Shown here piece after piece: positions 50,037-62,499 of a DNA stretch of 64,000 nt (within the stretch, counting starts at the first letter, position 1; every line of letters begins with the position of its first letter). The notes beneath the pieces were generated by a model. The model saw nothing but the letters and a program-made list of their open reading frames with translations, searched no databases and had not been told where the DNA came from. A program made the position numbers and the translations under genes. Origin of the DNA: Purshia tridentata (taxonomy: Eukaryota; Streptophyta; Magnoliopsida; Rosales; Rosaceae); NCBI GenBank assembly GCA_003254885.1, contig QANT01006795.1, positions 1-64,000 of the forward strand, read 5' to 3'.

Positions 50037-52029
50037 TATTATGTTAGATTAAGGACATAGCATGAGGTGTTTTCGAAGGCTTTTTAATTCAGGGAAGGTT
50101 TGGCGTAATTGCTTTGGTTGATACTTGATAGCCAGCTTTATTGTGAAAGACAAAAATTAATGTGAGGGGCTTTTGTGCATCAATTTGTTTTTCTTTGCAT
50201 TGGTTATGATTTGAGAGAGAGGAGAGAGAGTTTTTTTATTGGTAGGTTAAGGATGAGTTACAATAATTATATGGGTTTCCTTTGATGTAGGGCAATTGAC
50301 TCGGACATGCTATAATTAAGATTGGTTTTTAATTAAGATTGGTTTCTTTTGGCCAAAAAAAGAAGAAGATTGGTTTTAGAACTTGCATGCAGTTTGTAAT
50401 AGATGGTGCTAATAGTTCTAGTAGTTGTAGTTCAGCTTCAAAATTATATATTACTACAAATAAATTGACCAAGCACAGTAAATAAATATTGAATTGAAAC
50501 CACCACATGGAGGCGCAGTACTAGAATAATAGTTGCCAACTCTGACCTAGTGACCTGGGCACAAGGCTAAGTTTCTAAAACCTCTCTTTTTTCCTTTTCA
50601 CTTTACAGAAAAGTTTTATTCCTTTTCTCAAAGCAAACCATGCATGGTGTTGTCATTGTTGAAAGGCCTTTTTTAGCTCTTTTGCCCGGACAAGATAGGC
50701 CTCGATCTCTTGTGCACAACAACTTTATTAAAAGGTTTTATATAATGGGTTGAATAATTAGGATTTGTCGCTTTGATTAACTCATTAGTCCATCCATGTC
50801 ACTACAAACTTCTAGTAACTTTGTTAAAAAATGCTATACACAATCTCAGCTTTGTCCCAAACAGTTCTCTCTTCTTTATTAGATTTGTGTATAGCACTAA
50901 TATTACGCCTGCATGTTTCCTAAGGACCACAAATTAAAACTAAGCTGTTTTCGTCGAGCCTACACAAATTTTTTGTATAGGAAATTGTCAAAATTGCAAT
51001 TTCTTAGCCACTATCTTATATAATAAGTTATTCTATTCTATTTTATCAATATTAAGATATTCTATTCTATTACAAGTAATACTAAAAATAACATATATAC
51101 TTTTTTATACAACCCTACCACATTTTTAATAAAGCTTGCTGAAATTCTTTTTAAAAAGTGAGTTTTCTCTATATATATTAGAGATATAATACACACGATA
51201 TGATTTTAAAATATGGTGCAAATAACTTTATGCTTAATGAGTTAAGAATATGGGAGTAACTTATGAGTACGTTCTTAGTGAACAACACTTGCCATAAATT
51301 AATATTGACAAGGTACTTTTGGCATTTTGCATATCCTTTTGTAGTGCAAACGCTTGGTGTGACGTATAGTTCATCACTAATTGATCAATCTTCAATATGC
51401 GGCAGAGTCAATGTTGTAGAATTTTCTGTCAAGGATGAGTAGGATTTTCAAGCCTAAAATTTAAAATACTAGTTCTACACACATCTTCTTGAGTCATGAC
51501 CAAATTAAATGAAATTATAAAAATGGAAAGCTTAATTCGAATAACATGCACTAATTTAGTTGATAGTCTGTTGATTTTTATACGTAGTATATATGTTGGT
51601 TCTATTTAATGATTTTATGTTGGTTCTATTCTATTTTGGAAATGAGAAAAAGAGGGGGAAATAAAAGGAGAGTATCCACTCCTTTAAAAATCCCCCTAGA
51701 TTCGATTTTTCTCTCCTCATAAATTTAAAAATAATTGTATAATTTTATTTTATGATTTATCCATCAATCTCATTCTCTCTCTCCAACAGAAACACAAACA
51801 TAAATTCTCACTGCCTTCCTCTTTCTCTGCTCTAGCTTCCTTCATATGTTCTTGGAAAATAACTCAGTTTAATTTCTCTTCCTCATCTTTCTCTCAAATC
51901 AATCAGCAAGGGCTAGCTAGCTAGCTAGCCCTTTTATGGGTACTTACTTAGTACACCTCTCTCTCGATCAGTTCTCCTAGAAATTAATTTGTTCTGTTCT
52001 TGTAATTAAAGGTGGGTAGGTAGGTAGAA
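50037..52029. other. Intergenic, AT-rich, INT2 promoter
   Basis: No gene supported. Upstream of INT2 the sequence has a GCTAGCTAGCTAGCTAGCC tetranucleotide run (about 51914-51931) and a pyrimidine-rich stretch (51770-51900) that may be leader. Confidence 0.45.
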
Positions 52030-55000
52030 ATGGAGGGAGGAATACATGTAGAAGCTGATGCCTCAGCTTTCAAAGACTGCTTCTCTTTGGCATGGAAAAA
52101 CCCATATGTTCTTCGTCTTGCTTTTTCTGCAGGAATTGGTGGCCTTCTCTTTGGCTATGACACAGGTGACTACTCATTCACTCAATGCTCTGCTCTGTTC
52201 TGCTCTGCCCTCTCTCTCTCTCTCTCTCTCTCTAATTAATGTCATTATGTGTGTTTGACTGAGTTGGTGTTGTTGGTGATGTATATCCAGGAGTTATATC
52301 AGGAGCTCTTCTTTACATCAGGGATGACTTCAAGTCTGTCGATAGAGAGACTGTCTTACAGGTACTACTCATAAATACTGTCTATATATATATGAGAAAG
52401 AATTAAACACACACTTCAAGTCTTCAACCCACTTCTTCAATTCATTCATTCATTCTTCTTCTTGTGTTCCTTATCTTCTACCCATTTCAATACATTCATC
52501 TTCCAGTCCTCCTCTTTGTAGTTTCCTTCATCTTTGTTTGACCCTGGTGCCAGTGGACCATAATGCCCTCCCTGTTTTGTTCAATTTACTATCTCATACC
52601 ATTACTACTCCATCCCATTAATTATGTTCCACGTGTTGCATCATGGTCAAAAGTAATTAACTTATTTGATTACATAATTTAGATTTACTTAATATGTGTA
52701 ACACTAACACATGGATGGAGGTGATAACTAAAGTTGACCTGTAAAATTGATCAAACTCATAACATGGGAAGTAACCAACCTGCTCCTTTTTTATGTTCTC
52801 CAATATACAATCGAATAATACCTTCAACAACCTAATCAATCATTCAACTATGTTTTATTAATTAAGCAAAATTAAGAGACGGGTTGTCTATGAATCGTGT
52901 TAAATATAGTTATCCTAAGCAGTTTTACCAATTAAGTTAGATCATCAAACGCATATTTTTCTCTTGCTTGCGTCCAAACTTAATATGAATGACAAAGTTT
53001 TGTGTAACAGTCCAAAAGATGCCTCAGCCTGACACATGTGCGCTTATTGGTTCAATCTACTCAACAACTTTATTGGTTCCACCGCTACCATTAGGTACAA
53101 GAAGCCAAAGATGGGCCGAACAAACCTTGGGTCAATCCAAAAAAGAAAAGAAAAAAAGAGTAAATAAACAAAACCCATAAACCATTGGTTCAATCTGAGT
53201 CTTCACTCTTCTGAAAGATTTTCAGTTAAAAAGTTTGTGGGTTACTTATTCCTTAATTACCTGAGTAAAGTCGACGAGTTTGTAAGGATTCTTAATCACC
53301 TTTTTCTTCACTCAGATTTTGACCTCACTGAAAATTGCCAAAAATGATGGACTGTTATGCCACCAATTGATTTTATGTTACTAAAGAAGCAAGTGACATT
53401 GTCACCAAGTTGCAAAGACCAATATTCAATTTAAGCTAGCAAAGAATATTATTGAACGTGCATGGTATGGTGTTGTGAAATAAATAGGAGAGCATAGTGA
53501 GCATGGCAGTGGCTGGAGCCATCATTGGAGCTGCAATAGGGGGATGGTTGAACGACCGGTATGGAAGAAGAAGTGCAATACTTATAGCAGACTTCCTATT
53601 CTTCATTGGTGCTGTGGTCATGGCCTCTGCTCCTAACCCGGCTGTTCTAATTCTTGGCCGGGTTTTTGTTGGACTCGGCGTTGGAATGGCGTCAATGACA
53701 GCTCCTTTGTACATCTCAGAGGCCTCTCCAGCAAAAATCCGAGGTGCCCTTGTCAGTACCAATGGCTTTCTCATTACTGGTGGCCAGTTCCTGTCTTACC
53801 TCATCAACTTGGGCTTCACCAAGGTAAGCACCGGTGCTATGGTTCATGCTTATTGGAGTGAGTCTATGCAATTTCCATAGTTAATAGTTTATTGAGTGGC
53901 TTTATTGGACTTGAAGTTTTTAAATTTTGGATTTTTTTTCCTTTTTCTTTTTGTTTAGGCCCCAGGGACATGGAGGTGGATGCTTGGTGTTGCAGGAATT
54001 CCAGCTCTGCTGCAGTTCATCCTTATGCTGCTTCTTCCTGAATCTCCACGTTGGCTATTCCGCAAGGTTAATTCTTCTATCATTTTTCATTGCAGTTTAA
54101 GTCTAGTGATTTCTGTAGTCCCATAAAATAGTTACTTAGGATCATGCATAATATAGTAATGTTCCTAGTGATTTTGATCTTTATCAAGCATCAACATGCA
54201 TGTCCTAAATAAGTATGCGAGTAAATGACATATTTTGTATTGAAGTGTACTTGGTGTCAGTCAAGTGCTTGAACTTGAACACTCTTTATATTTGGGTGAG
54301 GTTTGAGATATTGAACACTTGGTCTTTCTTACTAACAGGGGAGGGAAGAAGAAGCCAAAACCATACTGAGGAAAATATACTCGGCTGATGAGGTTGAAAC
54401 GGAGATCCAAGCTTTAAAGGAGTCGGTAGAAACTGAGATCCAACAAATAGGGTCTTCCAATAAAATTAGCATGGTTGAACTTTTCAAAACTAAAACGGTG
54501 AGAAGAGGACTAACTGCTGGTGTTGGCCTTCAGGTCTTCCAGCAGTTTGTGGGCATAAATACAGTGATGTATTACAGCCCCACCATAGTTCAGTTGGCTG
54601 GTTTTGCTTCAAATCAAACTGCACTGCTTCTTTCACTTGTAACTGCTGGTCTCAATGCCTTTGGCTCTATTGTGAGCATATACTTCATTGACAGGACTGG
54701 GAGAAAGAAGCTGCTAATCATCAGTTTGTTTGGAGTTATCATTTCACTTGGCCTTTTATCAGCAGTTTTCCATGAGACTACTTCCCATTCGCCTCTTGTC
54801 AGCCCGATTGAAACATCTCATTTTGCAAATTACACCTGCCCGGATTATAATTCAGTCAGAAATTCTGCACCTTGGGACTGCATGAAATGTTTGAAGTCTT
54901 CATCCCCGGATTGCGGGTTCTGTGCTTCAAAAGCTAACAAGGTACAACAACAAGTGAACTCACACAACCTTAACTATTGCTACTATCTATGAAATAGCTG

Positions 55001-55541
55001 CAAACATTTTTGTTGTTGTTTTGTATCATCATCATAATTATGATTGCTATCATTGCAGCTACTTCCTGGAGCATGTTTGGCCTCAAATGATACAACAAAG
55101 GATATGTGTCATGGAGAAGAGAGGTTGTGGTACACAAGGGGATGTCCAAGCAAATATGGTTGGCTTGCACTAATTGGCCTGGCACTCTACATCATATTCT
55201 TTTCTCCTGGGATGGGTACTATCCCATGGATTGTCAATTCTGAGATATATCCACTAAGGTACCGCGGCATCTGTGGAGGGATAGCAGCTACAGCTAACTG
55301 GATCTCAAATCTCATTGTTGCCCAGTCCTTCCTGTCTCTGACCCAGGCAATTGGAACTTCATGGACATTCCTGATATTCGGTCTCATTGCCATTGTGGCC
55401 CTCATCTTTGTCCTCATTTACGTGCCAGAAACGAAGGGGCTTCCTATTGAAGAGGTTGAGAAGATGCTGGAGTTGAGGGCTTTGCACTTCAAGTTCTGGG
55501 AGAAAAGGCCTAAGACATCAGAAAAGAACCAAGCTGTGTGA
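52030..55541 (+). CDS. INT2: Inositol transporter 2 (MFS)
   Basis: Plasma-membrane H+/myo-inositol symporter of the major facilitator superfamily. Exons: 52030-52165, 52291-52361, 53488-53823, 53959-54066, 54339-54941, 55059-55541; phases close, 578 aa. Visible: [47 protein letters not shown] (RxGRR), [53 protein letters not shown], and [10 protein letters not shown]. The long luminal loop between TM 9 and 10 has a cysteine cluster ([38 protein letters not shown]), the plexin-like domain of the INT2/3 group. The remaining TM segments are spread over about 28-500 with a cytosolic tail ending KTSEKNQAV. The sequence is closer to AtINT2 than INT4 ([37 protein letters not shown]). Confidence 0.93.
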
Positions 55542-57980
55542 AAAATGATTAGGAAATTTATGTATTGTATAATTTAAATAGGGAATCATGGAAATTGGGC
55601 AATTTAATCTCCAAGTGACAATTAATTATAACCTGTATTCAGTTAAAACCAGCAAAAGAACTCCTGTTTTAGTGGAAATTTACAGCTATTTCCCCAACAC
55701 CAAATGCAAACAAAGGATAAAACTTGTAACCTATTTTGCTGTGCAAGGTACAAGTTTGGGCTGGGCTTTTTCACAAAGGTATTTACAGCCTTCTTAATTT
55801 CATGAAAAGAAAAGAAGTATTGGGCTCCATTTGGATTCAGTTTGGGCTAATATTGGGTATCATAGCAACCAAAATAAACAAAATGCCCTTAATGAAAAGA
55901 TATATTTTAAGAAAATATGATTTTATTCATGGCCTAAGCTAAGATTATAAATGTGGAAAGAACATGATTGACATATAGATATATATAGAAGGGGACAAAA
56001 GATGTAGGAGGAGAAGATCTTAACGAAATGTGCAATCTAACCCACACATTTTCGGGTGGACTTTAATTTGGTCATACATAGTGTTAAGTCTGCTATACGC
56101 TATCCAAAATATCTACTCTATAGTGTCTCTGCCATTTGATAATAACCATGCTTTATGCATCTGACTCATATATTTCATTTGACCTCATCTCTCTCAGTCT
56201 CCCACTCATGATTTTCAAAGCATATATATTTATATTATTTATATATTATAACCACGCAAATGCATGGTCCATACAAAAACAGAAAACCCCTGAATTAGCC
56301 TCAGGAATTAGTCAACTTTGTAAGGCTTATTCCAGACTTGAAGTTGATGTTATGTTTCTGCTCCAAAAAATAAGTTGATGTTATGTTTCTTCACCAAAAA
56401 AGAATTTGATGTTTTATGTTCAACCCACTTGGTGTAAATAATTGTAAACCATTTCATTTCATATCATTCTGTTCTCTCGCTCTCTACCAAACTCTACCAA
56501 ACTACAAAAATATCTGGGGTGGGACTTGGGAGGTATTATTTATTTATCTACTTCTAGCCTTTCTAAGAGTGAACCGACCACTAGTTTTGTAGCCTACACA
56601 GGCTACATGTGCTCATCCTATTTTTCTCTAATTGGAAACCTCTTTCTTTTTTGGAATTTCAATTGTATTGTATCTTTCGTAAAAGTCTTTTTTTATTGCA
56701 ACTCTATACAATTATTGCCTTTGTTTCTCATGATGTGAGAGATGAAATATAACTTTAAATATAGATTTTTTTTAATAACAGAAGCAAGAAATTAATCATG
56801 TTATCCAATAATCCTTTTCTTTTATATGGATTTGTAAAGGCGACATAATATCATTTTAGGGTTTTAATTACTTTATTAAAGTGTTTTGGGTGTGTTTATG
56901 CATCTTAATTAATGGTGTTAATTAGAAGTTGATGGATCGGTGTTAAAACCTCTGTAAAAAGTAAAAACAAGTTTCATCTTTCCATCTCCTAAAAAAGTGT
57001 AAACCCAACTTTAGATATGGTGTACGTAATCTCCCATAAAAAGAAGTTATATTATTAGGATCTAAAAAAGAATATAATCATATAATAAAATGAATTAACA
57101 AGGTTGTACTGTACCATGTGTACAATGTACATCATTGAGCAGGTTTGAATTGTTTAGCTGTGGTAAAAATTTAGATCCATCCAAGCATAAATGGCGCATG
57201 CCCCATCAAAGCTAAAAGGAGCTTTTTCTTGAGGCTTTGGATTGGCCAATGAGCCCCTGGTTCAGCGCAAGACATGGCTTTTTAATTTTTACCCTCTCAA
57301 ATTAATTCCATATAGAAATCATTATATCCCTATTTGAACTGCGTAAATGATGATACATATATATATATATATATATAAGCAACCTACATATACTGCAGCA
57401 TGTTTGACCTCATTTATTGTTACTCACACAATTTTCTTCTTTTCTTTTCCTTTGTTTATAGTTCAGTTGTTATTATAATGAAATTGCCTTGCTTGACACG
57501 CTATGTTACAAACAATTAACTAAAATAGTTGATTAGGACATTAGTTAAGAATAATGTGTTTGAATATATGATCTTAATTTATAACTTGACAACATAATAT
57601 AGTAGATACATGTTAAGAAATCATTCCTTCTCAACTTGAGAGAAGGGTAAAACATTTTACCCAACAAATTTACCTTTTCCTGATTAGGCTATACATGCAT
57701 TCTGGCATACACAGTAAAAATATTGTGTTGAGTTGAAACTTGAATGATATTTATAATATATATAATTGAGAAGAAAATGTATATATGGAGAATGAAGATG
57801 ATGTTGTGTTTGACCTAGTAAATCAAAATAATTGATGGGTTTTGCAGAGTGGAAAGTGAAAGAGGGCAGGGGTAGTAGGAATGAAGCAAAGGCAAAAGAA
57901 AGTAGGAAGAATAAGTAAGAAGGAAAGGAAAGGCAAAGGAGGATAGTGGAGGAGTACTGGTTCACAGTGGATCACGAACA

Positions 57981-58079
57981 CCACGACACGTGCTCTGGTC
58001 TCTGAAGCCTGAAAGCTCATCCACTTCCACTCATCGAAAACTCAGCCAAACCCATTGATGCTTAGACCACGACACGTGC
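57981..58079. promoter_or_regulatory. Duplicated G-box in GA-rich region
   Basis: CCACGACACGTGC occurs at 57981-57993 and again at 58067-58079, each holding a palindromic CACGTG. G-boxes bind bZIP and bHLH factors. The adjoining 57840-57950 is purine-rich (plus strand). No gene start is evident nearby, so the target is unknown. Confidence 0.45.
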
Positions 58080-59134
58080 CCCTGCCTCCTCTCTACCCAC
58101 CCACCTGCACTTTCTCTCTCTCTCGAGCGTGTCACAAACTCTGTCACCCACATTCAACTTGGACCATAGATTAACTCGAACTAAGCACCACAAACCCACT
58201 TCCTACTTAGCTTTATTTCTGAATTGCTTCCTTAATTTATTCTACTTAATTATAATCACTACATCTAAATTTGTAATTGCCTTTTGTTTACTACTAAATT
58301 TAATGTCTTTTTTTGTCCATCTCTATATTATATTATATCAGATATGTATTCATAAACGATAAAGGAACGAGTGCAGGAAAGTGGGTTTTTTGAAGGATTA
58401 ATTTAATCTTGGCTTCTTTTTACCCGGCAACTCATTCAGCATGGAACTACGAGAATCAAGTTTTTGCACTAAATTAATGCAACATGTTCATTTCGTTTTT
58501 GCTAATTACTGTCGGATTAATTTGGATAACCTAGCTTAGCTACCTAGTGTCAGTCATTAGTCATGGTATATATGTACCAACTCGGCCATTTTCCTTATTT
58601 TCGCAATTTCTATGTGTAATTTTCTAACTAATATATTCGACCAACTTTGTACTACGAACCCATTTTCATGCTTCTTTTGTTTTTCTCTTTCGTATTGGAT
58701 AGGGAATGGGGAGGATATATCATATTACTCTATCAATGTTAATTTAAATTTAAAAAATAAAACAATAATCCATATCTTTAATACTAATCTCTTTGCTAAG
58801 CTAATTAATGGAGCTTCAAACCCACCTGTCCAATTCATTGTGGTATCTTTCTTACTTATCCTTCCCTGTTTTTAGCTGGTCAAATATTGATTGCATTGAC
58901 GCTAAAAGTTAGTTATAAGTCCAGAGGATGTGACACTTTTGACTTTAACTATCAAGATAAATTCATTGGTCAAAGTCAACTATGAGGTTTTCTTATGCTT
59001 ATATTAATGGTTTTTTATATACTAATTATACAATTCGAGCATGTTATGGTTTTTTTAATTTCAATAAATTTATACATAAGATCAAGACGATACAGGGCAG
59101 TATGTGATACAAAGTTCTGAAATTTTCTAAATCT

Positions 59135-59347
59135 ATAACTTTGGCTTCTTGTCGGAATATTGTTCATTCTAAATGAAATATTAATCAACGTACACCTGGA
59201 TTTTAAAATATTAATTTCACTCTATTTTCTTTTAAAAGGTGATAACTTTGGCTTCTTGTCGGAATATTGTTCATTCTGAATGAAATATTAATCAACGTAC
59301 ACCTGGATTTTAAAATATTAATTTCACTTTATCTTCTTTTAAAAGGT
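59135..59347. repeat. ~106-bp tandem duplication
   Basis: Copies at 59135-59240 and 59241-59347 share ATAACTTTGGCTTCTTGTCG at the start and CTTTTAAAAGGTG at the end, with a couple of changes. Confidence 0.9.
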
Positions 59348-62300
59348 GTTAAAGAGTCCTTAATTTTGTTTATGAAATTTATTCACTAAATTATATATAT
59401 TTAAATCATCACCAAATTCAACAATTTTATACTAGTTTTAAAGTTATAAATCTTTTTTTACAACTTCATAAAAAAATTCAAAATTTGAGTAAAGAGGAGA
59501 TTGTGATCATTTATCTAGAGTTTATTTAGAGGCATTTTGATCCACAAACTATTTTTCTTTTTGTCATTTTGATCCATAAAATGTTGGGTGAAAAAATAAA
59601 TTTGTAGACCAAATAAAAACAAAGTGAATAATAAATAAACCAAATTGGTAATTTCTTCATTGTTATTATCATATTCTACTATAACATCAATAACATTGAT
59701 TTACACAAATCAATGGCCAGCATATTTGTGTAGGATTTTGCATATTAGGATGTGGGTCAAGTAGCTTAGCTTGCCTCATCAAACACATACTTTTTCAAAT
59801 AAAATTTGTTCCTGCCATATTAGAATACTACAATAACCTTTTTCTTTTTGAGATTGACTACCACAAGAACTTATGTCACCAATTCCATTGCTACGAAAAA
59901 TATATATATTAAACCAAATCAAGACAATTAACTATGGTAAATGATATAATAACATATATTTTATTTTCTGTAATGTAGATTTTTTATTCCCTTAAGAAGA
60001 GTGATCAAATAATTGGTCTCTCCCATTGCTACTTTGTTTTCCAGCAAAGAGATTATATATATAAGTATAAATTATATATAATATACAGTGAATTTCTGCC
60101 GCTGCTGCTTCTTCCATATATGGCCCATCGAATTCTGATACCATCCATGTTATCTAAATACATTATTACATATTAAGGATGGGTAGGAAAGAGACACATC
60201 ATTACTCGTACGGACCATTAAGTCTTATCATATTAATTAAATCTTAAATGCCCTCAAACCCTTGCTTGCATACATACTATTAATTGAATTAAATATCAAT
60301 TAAACCCACCCCCAAAAGACTCTTTCTTTAAAGGCTCATTAATTAGTTGGGGGAGTGAGTAAGTGAGTTCAACTCGACATTTGGGTGGTGGGAAAGGCCT
60401 TTATTTCTTCTACAACATCATTTTTGGGGAGCTTGTTGGTGCTCTCTCCTTTTTCTCATCCTCGGCACTAATAACCCTCCTAATTCACTTACAATTACAA
60501 TCCTACCCTTTCATACACTAATTAATTTCAAAAACTAACTAATTGGGTACCGTTAGAGATCCTCAATTTGTATGTCAAATTTGGAACAAAATTCTCTAAT
60601 AATGTATCAGTATTTTATTTATTCATATATAAGTTTATTTTGTTACTCATTTATTTATGATAAATAAAAATAAATAAATAAAATACTCACACATCATTCA
60701 AGATTCAAATTAAATTATATATTATATATAATTTAAGAAGTTTATATACGGTTGTGTTTTGTTTTACTTGTATTCATGAAGTTATTAAAACTTGGTAGAT
60801 TGTGATAATTTCAAATTATACACCTCACATTGTAAACTAACAAGGTAGCTGCAGCTTTAGTAGTGCAGAAAAGGATAGCTAGGTAGCTAGGTTCATATAT
60901 ATTGAATGCGGAAAAGTTTTTGAAACTTAATTGACAATTAAAAGTTATCTATTCAACCCAAAAGAAGTTTACAACTAAGATCAGCTGAGAGAGTACTAAT
61001 CTTTGTAATAGGTGTAGATATAGAGTAGTAAGTAGTACACTGCTATATATATGTACCCCCTTTGATTTTTCACAAGATGTAAGAATAATGAATCACAATG
61101 AAACTACTCCAGAGTACAATGGCCACCAACAAATTAACCATCAACATGAAAATAATTGAGGCCTTTATTGCAATATTAGAAATATAGCTAAACACCTTCA
61201 AAATTTTAACTGAAATTTTCAAAGTCAGATTTTTTTGAGTGGATCACATTATTTGGTTTAGCTTATGCTGGCATACGTACTTGTTTCTGGTTAAGATGAC
61301 AGCTAATTGTAATAATTAAAGTTTGTATCTGATTTTGGAGTCAGAGAAACCCTATGGATTTTTTTGCTTTATTTAATTAGGGGACTTAAAGTGTTCTGAT
61401 TACACTCAATGAGATCCAACTTTTTGGTACAATTAATATTCAGATATTTCAACACAGAATGGATTGCAACCTAAATTTCCAGACTTAACCCATAGCCATA
61501 ACATGGCCGCTGCATTTCAATACTGGGAAGCCATAAAGAAAAAAGAAGCCTCTGTCCAAATGAAAAGAGGCAGTAGTGGAATTACGGTGGGTCTTGAAAG
61601 TTGAAACAATACATATTAATGTGTATGAATATAAAAACAATTACAGATTTTATTGATCACTCACACCAATGATCATAAATGAAACTGTAATTGCCCCAAA
61701 ATAAGGCTGGCTAGGAGGGAAATGATAAAACTAAACAATGCAAGACTAACTAGATCTAATTAATGATCATATATGATCAAATCAAAGCGAAATAAGATGA
61801 GCCATATATATGATGCACTGCTTGCATGGAAGAGTTATATATAAGAAACTGAATGAGAATTAATTATTCACAAAAGTACAGTGAAAAATATTATGGTACT
61901 TGCACAAAGCCCGGTTGGTTTGCGCATGACTTGTGCTCAACTGGCCATGTTTTTTTTTTTTTTGCTCCCAATATTTAGTATGTAATTGATTTGAGATCAT
62001 AACTTAAAATTGAATTAGAATATTAATGAGTTAGATGTTCTATCTATCATTTATTTATTTATTTTAATTTACTTTCGCATATATTCTTACGTTATAAGTA
62101 GATATCATATGGTGCAAAAGATTGCATATTCTCATTAATAGATCGAAATGGCTTTGCAGGGAGAAAGGGAGCATTTGACCTTAATTAGTTGAAATCAAAG
62201 CTACTTATTCCTTCAAATGAAAGAAATGACAAAATACCATTTTCAATTCAACAATGCTATAGTCATCAAATTTCATCACCCCATAATGTGCTTCACATGT

Positions 62301-62499
62301 TAGTATTTTATGATTCTTATCCATTAAAATTAGAAATAAATTAAGTCCAAATCAGCAAACAAATAAATTAATAAATAAATTTGATGAGGTTATCCATTCT
62401 CTTTTGTATTTGTTCATTTCTGGTTGGAATTTATAACTAGTACTGAAAAAAAGATAAGAAAATTTTAATAATTAAAAGAGGAGGGCAATTAGAGTAAAA

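Larger units (their letters stand above)
55542..62499. other. 7-kb AT-rich intergenic region
   Basis: No gene could be supported. Contents: INT2 3' flank (to about 55800); a GA/CT-rich, G-box-bearing stretch at 57840-58110; a tandem duplication at 59135-59347; and long AT-rich parts. I found no known plant microRNA mature sequence in it. Small ORFs seen here are not convincing. Confidence 0.5.
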
